In this document: positions 43,259-54,025 of the stretch, piece by piece | Layout of the letters: every line of letters begins with the position of its first letter | Numbering within the stretch: position 1 is the stretch's first letter | Origin: Pyrus communis | Taxonomy: Eukaryota; Streptophyta; Magnoliopsida; Rosales; Rosaceae | Length of the DNA stretch: 64,000 nt | Direction: 5' to 3' | Assembly: GCF_963583255.1 (NCBI RefSeq) | Contig: NC_084815.1 | Location: forward strand, 17,934,807-17,998,806 | Notes under the pieces: model-generated | What the model saw: the letters and a program-made list of their open reading frames with translations, nothing else | Told to the model about the DNA's origin: nothing | The model's database searches: none | Position numbers and translations under genes: made by a program

Positions 43259-44406
43259 TGTTCGGGCGAAGATTTCCGTGCGGAAAGGTCCTCAGCACCT
43301 CAGCACACAACTCCCTGAGGGATTGACACTTTGGATGTGTAGTTGGGCTCTTGCTTGTCTATGTGTTACAAGAAGAGGACAAAGTTAGTTATGAAATGTG
43401 CCTTTGTGCGGCCTTAGGTATAGGCCATGAGGCTGGCAATCAAAACTAACTAAGTCCTAGGCGTGCCACTACTATCTCAGTATAGCAAATGTAGAACAAG
43501 TGTGTTTTAAGTCAATTACTTGCGCCCCAAGTTACTCGGACTTCTTGTTATCAAAGGATTGTCGTGGATGGGTTAAGTCCACATTAAGTTCTTTTTCTTG
43601 CCTTGTGAACAAGGACTTTTAGCTCATAGTCTTGTATGTTCGAATGAAGGGAGTTCAGATCCCCTTTAAGCCATTCAGCTGTTTGCATGGTTCTTGATTG
43701 ATTTTAATGATAACATGTCCATTAAACTAGCCAGATCCAGATGCAAATAAGACTCTTAAAGTAGGAAAATAGGTGAATATGACTTGAATACATATTGGAG
43801 AATGCATTACATAATATATCTACAAATTTAAAGAACAAACAAAGAGTTTCGGGCAAAATTTCACCTTGTCTGTCAAGGTTGTACTTCTTGTAGAAAGGGG
43901 TGGATGGTAAACAAGTTTACACAAGGAAATTGATACTACACCACTGAGGGAAGTAGCAGAGCTTTTAAACTAGAGAAAGAGATAGCTTGTCACTAAAAAG
44001 GATTGAATCTAGGTTGATTTCAGCTTTTGGATGCAAATCTGGATTGAGAGCAAAGTTTGTTTGTTTGTTTGTTTGATTGGTCAAGTTTGCTTGTCTCTAG
44101 GGCTTCTTCCTCCTTTTATAGGCCAATTAGCCCGACTGTTATGACTTTGTTCTTGCCCGAAAGCATCTGAAGGGTAGTGATTCATCAGCTCTTTACTTGT
44201 ATTGCCACTGAAAAATGCTTGTTGGCTGATTGTGAGTTAGTCTCCATCACTTGTCATTTAAATCATAAGCACATGGTTTATGCATTAATGGGGATGCGCT
44301 AATTTGTCTCTCGACCTGGTGTTGGGGCTTCGAGTAAGTCTTCTTCTAATCGGCATCTCTGGGCTTTCTCATACTTGCAGCCCATGTTCAAATAATAACC
44401 CAAACA
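43259..44406 (-). repeat. 5' LTR of the Gypsy element
   Basis: Starts TGTTCGGGCGAAGATTTCCG, ends ATAACCCAAACA; target duplication CTATC follows. On the minus strand the internal region begins TAGTTTTGGCATGCCTGG, where the primer-binding site should be. I do not recognise the primer tRNA. Confidence 0.9.
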
Positions 44407-44701
44407 CTATCACTTTTTGGATTTAATTCTTTTGATTCAAACGAAATTAGTCTAATTTGGGAAGCATATCTCTTGCTCTCTGCAATTCTCCAACTAAACC
44501 AATGACTATGTGGCTTTCAAGGTTGTAAATTTTCACCCTTTTTTTTTCGTAGAAGTTAATTTCTGGGTTTGTTCAATCTTGACTGTTAGAGATTTGCAAT
44601 CTTGATTTTAGTGTAAAGAAAGTTCAGGGAGGAAGTAGGACAATAGAGGTGTTGTGTTAACGATTAGTTTAGGAATAATAGTGGGTGGAAAATTAAGATG
44701 T
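44407..44701. other. Host sequence between two retrotransposons
   Basis: About 295 bp separate the Gypsy element from the next Copia element. No exon was recognised. Before both insertions it would have been contiguous with 33250-33605 on the left and with 56917 onward on the right. Confidence 0.6.
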
Positions 44702-44973
44702 TGTTGTAGTCATATTTAGAATAGGAAGTGATTGTGTAAATCCTAGTGTATCTAATGATATCTTTGAATATTCCCTTTAGTAGTTAATATCCTATTAGAG
44801 TTGTAAGCCTATAAGGGTAAGGATTTAACGTGTCCTACTATTATAAATAAAGACACAATGGAGTGATACAACACACACCTCACAATTAAATCTCTCTTCT
44901 TTCTCTCTCTTATTGTCGCCGGCCTCCCCTTCTTTATTCCCTTAGAATAGTTCAGTCAAATAGGCCTACAACA
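44702..44973 (+). repeat. 5' LTR of Copia 4
   Basis: Contains TATAAATAAAGACAC (about 44843-44857) as TATA region and ends CCTACAACA. The following ATTATCAACACGCTC is where the primer-binding site should be. Confidence 0.9.
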
Positions 44974-46584
44974 CATTATCAACACGCTCTTGCCGAAAGC
45001 TAAGGAACTGAAGAATCGTAGGAGGAGACTCTCTTTTACCAAATTCAAAGGCTTTTATTTGTTTTTTCGCCAATCAGGCATGCTTAAAATAAAGTAAGAT
45101 ATTCGAAACATCCACAAAGCATGAAAACATTCACCATGATATATGAACCCCCTATATTTATATTTTCCTTCTGATATATACATATATATATATATTGATA
45201 TATTGTATATGTTTCATATATTTGTCAATATATATATATATATATGTATGTTTCAAGCATTACGCAATTATATTGCTATATGAAATTTGTGTGTCAAAGC
45301 ATATAAATAAATTAAAAGCAATTTATGTTTTTTAAACCCTAGAGATGTCAAAAAACAAAGAAGAAAAATCTAGGATTATACGGCACAGCAGCTGCACTGC
45401 TGTGGCATCACCGCCGAACCACCGCACTGGCCTATAACCCAGCAGCGTGGAGCAAATCATGAACGGTGTCATTTAGACACCTTGGACCACACGGCAGTAG
45501 CCCTTTGGGCTTTGCTGCTCATGCACAAAGGCGTCAGGCATTCAGCCTAGTAGGCTTACATGGGCCTGAAGTCCCCCAACCCAAACCGAAAAGCATATAG
45601 CCTTTTTGGCCCTGTCCCGCGTGTCCTTGGCCCAGCAGCCTAGAGTTGCTGGGCTTCCCTTGACCCATGACAGGCGTACCCGCATCAGCCTATTGCTTGT
45701 TGGGCTTCGCCCTAGCCTTCGGCCTACTAACCAGCAACCTTATGCTCCTGGGCTTGACTTGGGCCAACCCAAAAGCCTGAAATCCAGCTTTAGCTGGGCT
45801 TCCCCGCACCAACTTATAGGCCAGCACACGCTAGGCCTGCACCCGTGCATGGTTTTTAGGCCAAAAGCCAGCAGGTTTTGCTACTCGACTCCCCAGACCA
45901 CAGGGCCCAAAGGCTTGCAGCTCTCACCATGGCCCAATAAGCCTACAACCGAACTGCAAGGCTCAATCCAGCATTATTTTTTTGACCCAACGCCAATTTT
46001 TGGCATCTTCACGTTATAAATTATACCCAAATATTTTTTTCGGGGTACTTTGGTTTATGCTAATTAATTCTAATTTAATATGACTTGTCTGTTATTATTT
46101 TGCTTCCACGATCGACCCCGTTTGGTCTCGATCTATTGAATTAATTAAAAGTGAATTGCAATCCATTAATCTGATAATTAATCCAAAATTATTAACCTGA
46201 ATATCACTTTTGTACATTAACGATTCAATAATTTATTTACATACCTTAAACCATTGACATCCTTTCGTAGTCCCGAAGCTCTCACACTTGAGTTCCCGAA
46301 ACAACTCAAATCACCTACACTTAAATCAACATATTGCATTTTGTGTTCTTGCAAGAACCTCTCCTTTATGAACTAATCGTTCATAAAACTAAATTGAACC
46401 TGTAGTTTCATATTTAGTGCCTTTGAAACCCGAAGTTTTCATTCAAAACTTACCACATGAAACCTGTAGCTTTCATGCTTAAATTAAACTAATACATGTC
46501 TATAGAACTATAATGTTCTACGATGTATGTCTATGGACTACCATATGACTAACCATGTTTTGTTGTACCCTTCGTTTTAGGGAC
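44974..46584 (+). other. Copia 4 leader with CCCAGCAGC-rich block
   Basis: This untranslated stretch holds a (TA)n tract (about 45175-45246). From 45400 to 46010 a GC-rich block repeats AGCAG, GGGCTT and GGCCCA words (for example GGCCCAGCAGCC, GTTGCTGGGCTTC). The open frame at 45606-46019 reflects this composition and has no recognisable domain. No host gene is seen. Confidence 0.5.
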
Positions 46585-46830
46585 ATGTCGAACTTGATAA
46601 GCTCGATTTCGCCGCTATGGAAATATCTAGAAGAAACTACCTTAAGTGGGTTCAAGACGTGAAGCTCCATCTTACTGCAAAGGGTATTAGAGCTACCCTC
46701 TAGGCCATCGCCAAGTATCATTCCCGTCATGAGTCTAACTTTGGCCATATGGAATATCCCGTAGATGCTACTACATCCATGAAGATATCAGATTTTCAGG
46801 AGGCATCAGCTCCTATGGAAGAATAAGTTT
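46585..46830 (+). pseudogene. Copia 4 gag N-terminal remnant
   Basis: The ATG at 46585 opens MSNL and, after a one-base shift, LDFAAMEISRRNYLKWVQDV and KLHLTAKGIRATL before a TAG. This matches the Copia 1 gag opening. The rest of gag, including the zinc knuckle, is deleted or decayed before the protease at about 47090. A homopolymer run of 15 C lies at 46898-46912. Confidence 0.65.
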
Positions 46831-47032
46831 TATTCTTCTAGACATGTTTTTAGGGTATTTTTACCCATAGTGGCTAAACCTATTAGGAGTGGAAGGACCC
46901 CCCCCCCCCCCCTAATTTTTAGGTTTATGGTTTAATTTTTGGACAATTTTTCTAAGTATTTGGAACAATTTGTTTGGTTTTGGATTATGGATAATTCTTT
47001 TATGGATATTATTTCTCGAATTGATTAATTGA

Positions 47033-48472
47033 ATGAATGGAATTATATTTATGCATGTGACCAATTCAATCAATTTATTTCTAGGTAGTTGTCTGGTTGA
47101 TAGTGCAACCATGTACACCATATTGCGTGAGCGACACTATTTTACAAACTTCATACCTAAGAAAGTACTTCTGACAACTCTCTCAGGCTCATCTAACCTG
47201 ATTGAAGGATACGGAAAGGCCTGTATCATATTATCCAATGGTATTGTCTTAAACATTAAAGAGACCCTCTATTCTCCACGTTCCGGAAGAATGTTGTTGA
47301 GTTTTAGAGATATTCGAGGCAATCAATATCATATTGAAACCATTGAAGATAATCGATCTAAATTTTTTTGTATCACTTTTTATGAGTATGGCCAAAAGCG
47401 TATTCACGAGAAGTTGGAATGTCTCCCGAGTGGGTTGTACATAACAACCATTCGCAACATAGAAGCCCATGTGGCCGGCCCTGTGCCTGAGTTCCAGAGC
47501 ACTTTGTTGCTTTGGCATGACCATATGAGACATCTTGGATGTGACATGATGCGTCATATCCTTAAATCATCACATGGGCATCATTTACCTCCTTACGTTG
47601 GATTTTCGCCATGCAAAACGTGTTCTTTGGGGAAGTTGAATACTCAACCCTCAATTACAAAGATTATTCACAACCCTCCTAAATTTATTCAAAGGATTCA
47701 ATGGGATATTTGTGGACCTATCCAACCAACATACGGACCATTTAGATACTTTATGGTGTTCGTTGATGCATCAACACGATGGTCATATGTTTGCTTATTG
47801 TCCACACACAAACGCTACATTTGCGAAACTTCTAGCACAAATTATTAAGCTAAGGGCTCACCATCCTAACTATCTGATCAAGTCGATTTAACTGGATAAC
47901 ACTGGAGAGTTTACATCACAAACTTTTGACGATTATTGCATGTTAATTAAGATTGAAGTCGAACATCATGTACCCCATGTTCACAACCAAAACAGCGTGG
48001 CAAAAGCTTTCATAAAGCACCTTCAATTGATAGCTTGGACTTTGGTTATGTGAACCAAACTACCGGTATCTGTCTAGGGCTATGCAATATTGCACATAGC
48101 TATGTTGGTCCGCCTGAGGCCCACCGTTACCTAAACTTATTCACCGTTATAGTTGCTTACTAGGTACGAGCCTAACGTCTTACATTTACGTGTGTTTGGG
48201 TGCCCAATTTATGTGCCAATAGAGCTGCCACTACGTACCAAAATGGGTCCTCAAAGAAAAAGGGAATCTATGTCAGTTATGATTTGCCATCAATTACTCG
48301 CTATTTAGAGCCCTTGACAGGAGATCTCTTTACCGCACGTTTTTCGGATTGTCACTTTGATGAGACAATCTTCCCATTGTTAGGGGGAGATAAGCACGCT
48401 ATCGTTCTTGAAGAACGCCGCGAATTGTCGTGGTATGCTCCCACTATGTCTCATTTAGATTCCCGTACTACT
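47033..48472 (+). pseudogene. Copia 4 protease, integrase and start of linker
   Basis: The frame to 47848 holds the protease site as CLVDSATMYTILRERHYF. It continues with the integrase zinc-binding region (LLLWHDHMRHLGCDMMRHIL, CKTCSLGKLNTQP) and core (IQWDICGPIQPTYGPFRYFM, VDASTRWSYVCLLST). A shift follows, then the linker at 48200-48472 (EPLTGDLFTARFSDCHFDET, ELSWYAPTMSHLDSRTT). It stops where the solo LTR begins and resumes at 54031 as AQSETKVRRIIDLQSIA. Confidence 0.85.
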
Positions 48473-49477
48473 TGATGTGTAAATATTTTCATATATTTTT
48501 ATCATATACTTCATTTGGATTTTGTATATATGAATGGGTTAAATGCAATACTGAAGTTATGCATAAATGAAATGAAAAATGAGTGTTTTTGGGTGTGTAG
48601 AGTAATTCCAGTGGAGTACGAGACTAACTAGCTATGCAAAGACATGTGCATTACAACAAGAAGATGAAACCGAGCAGTTTTGGAATCAAATAGACATGGG
48701 AATGCTATTCAATGGACCTTAGGAGAGAACTTAATTTCTAGTTTTTATTATTCCCATTTATTTTTCCTTTTTTTTTTTAATAAGGACTTAAAGTCCATTA
48801 GTGATAGGATTTTAGTGGGTTTTAATTGATATTTTTCTTTCTTGAATGCCTTCTTTCCGTGGGTTTTGCATAAGGAGGTTACTTCTCCTTATTAAGTTAG
48901 AGAGCCATAAAAAACTGAACCAAAAATCATATTTTAGATAGGGGGTTGCGGTAAGGAAGGGAAGAGGGAAGAGTTTTTCTAGTTTCTTTTCTTTTCTAGG
49001 GTTACGATGTAGCCTGATCATGAATACTTAATTACCTTGTGGCATTGTTATTGTCAAGTTTTTCATCTTTATTAAGTATCTTTTGCTATTTGTAATGCGC
49101 TTGATTTTTATTTAGATGCTTGATCGCCATCTAGATTTAAATTAGGCTGATTTGATGCAAGTTATAGTAGATGCCATACTTAACTTGGATTTAGCTTCTT
49201 GCAATTGATACCATAAACACCTATTTGTAGATGCCATACAATTAGGATTTGTGTGATTTTCCAACGATTTCCATAAAACTTAATGGGTTCTTACTTGTTT
49301 AAATTCATCTAGATGCCATAGAGGATTAACATGTAAAGATACTTTTGATATAACCAGATGCCATGGCCGTAGAATAATTTAGGGAAATCGATCATCAATA
49401 TTGGGGAACTACTTGAGCATAACATATTAAGGGAATTAAGTAGGATTGGTTACGGTGAATTCGGATGCCCTAGGTTT

Positions 49478-49510
<33 letters not shown>

Positions 49511-50841
49511 CTTATTATTTTATGCATTTTTGTTTTTAGGTTGTATTTCATTTAAGTTTAATTCAAATCATATCTATCTTCTTTTTTTTTTGTTAAAGCT
49601 TCTTGTGGATGCAAATTTCCGCTTTCTTCTTCTTGGACAAAATTGCACCTACACAACAATTAATACCTTTGGTCAAGGCCAAGAGCCACACGTTCCCACG
49701 ATGAATGGGGGGAGCTTGGGCCGAAGAATCTCCAATGCCAAAGTTAGAATTTTGAGAGAAAATTGTTTGGAGAATTTTGAGAATTTAGCAAGAGAATTGG
49801 AACTAAGTTTTAGAGAGAATGAGGTAGTATTTATAGGGGTGTGGCCAACCCCTTTAGTAGGAGGAGGACTGGCCACTTGGTTGGTATTTTGGGTGAGGTT
49901 TATGATTTGTAGCTAATTAGGGATAATTGAGTAATAAATGAATTAATTAGTTAATTAATAGAATAATTTCCTAATTGATTAGCTAATTAATATAATAAAA
50001 GAGAAATGATTTAGGAGTTACCTTGTGGAGAGGGTTTGATGAGGATGGATGAAATAGGTTTTGAATTATTACCTATTTTGGGCACTTTTGACTTGGTTAA
50101 GGAATGATTGCCCGCTGCTCGTGTGTAGGAATCCCGGTGTGCCTCGAAGGTAATTTTGTTCTTTTTACCCAAAAATACACGTGTCACTTTGTGATTATTT
50201 TTTGCTCCACAATGCCCCCACACCTGTTGGGCTACTCGCAGGAAAAGGCAGCAGGTGTAGGAAATGGCAACAGATGCAGATTCTCAGGTGAACTTGGAAT
50301 TAGATTCTTCTAGAAAAGGGAAATAAATCACCTCCAAAACCTATTTAAGCCTACCTTAAGTAGGGGATTAAATCAACTTCGGAGGGCAATTATTTATCCC
50401 TACATGAAAGAGAGAAAACTATAGTATATTTGTCCCCCCTTCCCTAGCATTCTTCTTTGCTTGACTATGCAAATAATCATCTTCCATTGATTTCTTTGTC
50501 TTCTCCATGCCGCATCGTTGTAAGAAAACTTAATTCTCCTTGTCTTCTTCTTGGGTGGTGCTACCGCGGGGCAATTGTCGGGGTGGTGTGGCACGTCAGC
50601 TGGCAGGGGCCAAGAGTCGGCTTGGCATAGGCTAAGGAGGTGGCATGGCATGGGCCACGGTTTGGGCTGCCTCGCCTGGGCTGCTTGCCAAAAATAAGGA
50701 AGCTGCTTAAGTTTGATTTCTCAGCTGCTGTAGAATGAGCAATTGGATAAGTGAACTATTGAATGCAAAGTGGTTGCTTCTCCATGACCATTTGTTGCCT
50801 AGTTGGTCTTCAAGCATTCAATATTTTGAGCTACATGGCCT

Positions 50842-51140
50842 TCTCGCACTGGAGAGCTTACCCAGATGGGTGTCGGGAAATTAGTTTACCCTCTCGCATT
50901 GGAGAGCAATTAGTTTACCCTCTCGCCCTAAAGAGCAATTAATTTACCCTCTCGCACTAGAGAGCAATTAGTTTACCCTCTCGCACTGGAAAGCAATTGG
51001 TTTACCCTCTCACACTGGAGAGCAATTAGTCTACCCGCTTGCACTGGAGAGCAATTAGTTTACCCTCTCGCACTAGAGAGCAATTAGTTTACCCTTTCGC
51101 ATTGGAGAGTAATTAGTTTACCCTCTCGCACTGGAGAGCA
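50842..51140. repeat. 29-bp tandem repeat array, about 8-9 copies
   Basis: The unit is close to CGCACTGGAGAGCAATTAGT followed by TTACCCTCT. Copies differ by scattered transitions (CTAGAG, CTGGAA, CATTGG, CCCTAA variants). The array is directly tandem without unique spacers, so it is not a CRISPR. It lies in the internal region of the LARD-like element. Confidence 0.85.
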
Positions 51141-53247
51141 TGGAAGTTGTTGTCATGAGTGTAGCTGAAAAAAGTTGGACTACTGGACAACTGAAATAAT
51201 CCTCAACCTGCAAGGTCTTGTTTGGCGATCTACTTGAGACTTCGAATTGCTTGTGGAACCCATGTAAGGGTGTAAGCGTAATGAGTTGCTTCTAGAATTA
51301 TTACGCCACAATTAGGTGTTTTGTCGTGTGCCCTTTTGAGGCTTGGTTGGCACGAGCCACAGGGCAAGATCGGCATAACTGGGAGCCATGTTGCAAGATT
51401 GGCACAGTTATGCGTCATGGTGATAGATCAATGGTTGCCAAGAGCTGTGGAGCAAGTAGGCACGGCTGTAAAAGCAAGGCTTGGGCCAGGTTGTGCGCAG
51501 TAGGGAGAATTGGACCACTAGGTCTGTGATGCTCGGCTACTGATGATATGCTGCTTCAATATTGAATCGTCTAGAATGTTGAGAAAAAGGCTTGCCTCCG
51601 GTTTTTGGTAATTGGGCTGATGTGTCCTTCTGGTACTCGTCTGCCCCCGACGCGCCATTAGGCTGAGCTGCTGCGTTTTTCGAAACATAAATAATCTTTG
51701 TATCCGGCAATCTATGTGGGGTAGTCACGTCTGCTTGATCTTTTCATTGAAAGATAACTCGCTTATGTTGGTCATGTCTTATCTGAGCGCCTTGTCAATA
51801 GCTTCGTTGCACGGGAAATGGCGCAATCACTTAGCCATGAGCCTTTTTACTTCTTCCTGAATTTTTCTTTATTAGGGTGGCAGAGCTCTCGGTTACCCCA
51901 TTCGTGTCCTGTTGGTTTAGATTGATATTCCATGTGTTCGGTTCGTCTATGCCACGGCTGCAGTGCATTTGGTATGTTCCTAGCAGGCGAGCGGCTAACT
52001 CACAGGCTACTGGTTAAACTTGAGCCAGATTGAGTGACTGCTTCTCTCTGTCTAATGTGCTGCCTACTTCGATGTGAGGTGGATGATGCTCATTGAGGGC
52101 CTTCCCGCGAATGAACACTTCGCCCAGAATGTTGCTCATGTTGATTATCGGAGTGTGGCCTCAATCGTGAGTGTATGTTTGTTCGTGGGCCTGACTGAGA
52201 ATGCACACTCCTCCACGCACTAAGACAAGAGTATACGCTATCTCAGAGGCCCATTCGAGAATGTACTATGTTAAAATGCTCAGTTCGTGACTGGTCAAGT
52301 GGTTGCTTGCTAGGATGCTGCTGGAGAGGTTCTTCGTCTATCCTTGTCCTACTTCGGGACACCTCGTCAGGGGCATGTTGCATCTCGATGCGTTGCAAGA
52401 GTTGATTTACCAAGGTTGTCTGCTATGCGAGGGAGCTCATCAACTCTATAACTTGTCGAGATAAGTGTTGTTCTCTATTTGGGTTGGAAAAGCTTGCACG
52501 GAATGTGTCTCCTTGAGTAGCGAAAGTGTAGTAGACTTCAGGTGCGAAATTTGAGTTGGGAAATGTCAAATCCATGGAGAAATGTGGTGAAAATGCCCCC
52601 GGTTCAATAGTCCACCCATAAATTTGACGCCAGGATGGTTGTATTAAACTTGGACCAATCTGGGCTACTTGGAAGGCCATGGGATCAAGCTGGGCCGCGG
52701 GAGCAGGCTGGGCCAAGGGAGCAGCTTAGCAATAGGAGTGGGCTGGGCCGCGGAAGTGGCCTGCTCGGCGTGTGGCGCATGTGGGTACGAGGCTAGGGCA
52801 TCAACTTGGGCTTGCTACTGCAAAGTGGTGTGAGCCTGAGCTAGTGGCTGTCTCGCTTCCCCTGCTCACCGTGGGCTCGCTACCATGGAGCTGGCCCACT
52901 CCCTACTACCACGGTAGCCCACGTGGCTGCCATGGTGGTGGTGCTCCTTGGTGGCAAATTTGCTCATCTTGCCATCATGTTGAGCCTTGTGGATCATCGT
53001 GGTAGGGCTACGTCTCATTCTCCATCATTCGATCCAAATCTTTGAACATAGGAAGTTTCGTTCGTCAAGGTTTCCAAATCCCTTGCCATTGTAATTTTCT
53101 TTTACATTTTACCAAAGAATTTTTAGAAATAAAAATTCTAATAATAAGAACGTACGAAAAATCTACAAATGAACAAGAAAACGAAAAACCTTAAATACAA
53201 AAGTCTTCTACGAGGGTGTGACTCAACTCTCAATGAAAGCACCAATT
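51141..53247 (-). other. LARD-like internal region
   Basis: A GC-richer, largely non-coding stretch. It contains GGCTGGGCCGCGG and GAGCAGG..GGGCC repeats at 52680-52760. Minus-strand translation of 52423-52716 gives a Pro/Ala-rich start followed by ordered-looking sequence, possibly a decayed gag N-terminus. Nothing else is recognised. Confidence 0.4.
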
Positions 53248-54025
53248 TGTGGATGCAAATTTCCGTCTTCTTCTTCTTAGACAAAATTGCACCTACAAAA
53301 CAATTAACACATTTGGTCCAGGCCAAGAGCCTCACGCACCCACGACGAACCGGGGGGGCGCTTTGGCCGAAGAACCTCTGATGCCAAAGTTAGAATTGTG
53401 AGAGATAAGTGTTTGGAGAATTTTGAGAATTTAGCAAGAGAATTGGAATTGAGTTTTGGAGAGAATGAGGTGGTATTTATAAGGTGTGGCCGGCCCCTTT
53501 AGGAGGAGGAGGACTGGCCACTTGGTTGGTATTTTGGGTGAGGTTCATGATTTGTAGCTAATTAGGGATAATTGAATAATAAATTCAATTAATTAGCTAA
53601 TTAATAGAATAATTTCCTAATTGATGAGCTAATTAATATAATAAAAAAGAAATGATTTAGGAGTTACCTTGTGGAGAGCATTTGATGATGATGGATGAAA
53701 TAGGTTTTGAATTATTACCTATTTTGGGCACTTTTGACTTGGTTGAGGGATGATTGCCCACTGCTCGTGCGTAGGAATCCTGGTGTGCCTCGAGAGTAAT
53801 TTTGTCATTTTCACCCAAAAATCCACGTGTTGCCTTGTGATTATTTTTGGCTCCACAGTTCTCAACTATAATTTGTTTCAATTTAATTAGTAAACTTTTA
53901 GAATCAATTTGATCTATGTGGGACGATATTTGTGCTTATATGTTATACAATCATCCGATTCGTATACTTGCGAGCTCTAAAATTCAAGACTTAATGAGTT
54001 TAATTTTGGTTATCTAATTTTCGCA

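Larger units (their letters stand above)
33606..44406 (-). mobile_element. Gypsy LTR retrotransposon, Tat-like, complete but decayed
   Basis: The LTRs lie at 33606-34778 and 43259-44406, with a perfect 5-bp target duplication CTATC at 33601-33605 and 44407-44411. The right LTR has canonical TG...CA ends; the left has TA...TA at the same places. The minus-strand order is gag, protease, reverse transcriptase, RNase H, a second RNase H, then integrase, which is typical of the Tat branch of Gypsy. A purine-rich AAAGAGGGCAC (complement of 34779-34789) precedes the 3' LTR. About 1 kb of extra sequence between integrase and the 3' LTR includes a captured NRPB3 fragment. All frames are interrupted. 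Confidence 0.9.
49604..53857 (-). mobile_element. Non-autonomous LTR retrotransposon (LARD-like)
   Basis: The LTRs lie at 49604-50211 and 53248-53857 (TGTGGATGCAAATTTCCG ... GCTCCACA), flanked by CTTCT and GTTCT. On the minus strand the right LTR is followed by ATTGGTGCTTTCATTGAGAG, a known leader/primer-binding arrangement in Gypsy elements. A purine tract (complement of ACCTGTTGGG and CCCCCACACC next to 50212) precedes the left LTR. The 3-kb interior has no polymerase. The only coding-like piece is a minus-strand frame at 52423-52716 (FSMDLTFPNSNFAPEVYYTF), which I do not recognise. A 29-bp tandem array lies inside. Confidence 0.85.
48473..54025 (+). mobile_element. Solo LTR of another family, split by a nested element
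   Basis: This sequence separates two adjoining parts of the Copia 4 linker. It begins TGATGTGTAAATATTTTC and ends ATCTAATTTTCGCA. Removing the element at 49604-53857 and one duplicated 5-mer leaves about 1.29 kb with no coding domains. The flanking 5-mers CTACT and ACACT match only at three of five positions, so the exact right end is uncertain. The interior includes a T26-27 tract at about 49481-49507. Confidence 0.6.

Noticed and set aside
45606..46019. Plus-strand open frame of 137 codons
   Set aside because: It is formed by the repeated GGCCCAGCAG/GGGCTT words of the Copia 4 leader.
46898..46912. C15 homopolymer as a functional motif
   Set aside because: A single homopolymer run between decayed gag and protease; more likely slippage or assembly noise than a signal.
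49446..49916. Plus-strand open frame of 156 codons beginning with a long Phe run
   Set aside because: The frame crosses a poly(T) tract and the junction between two transposable elements; not a gene.
50842..51140. Regular repeats resembling a CRISPR array
   Set aside because: Units are directly tandem with no unique spacers, and lie inside a plant LTR retrotransposon.
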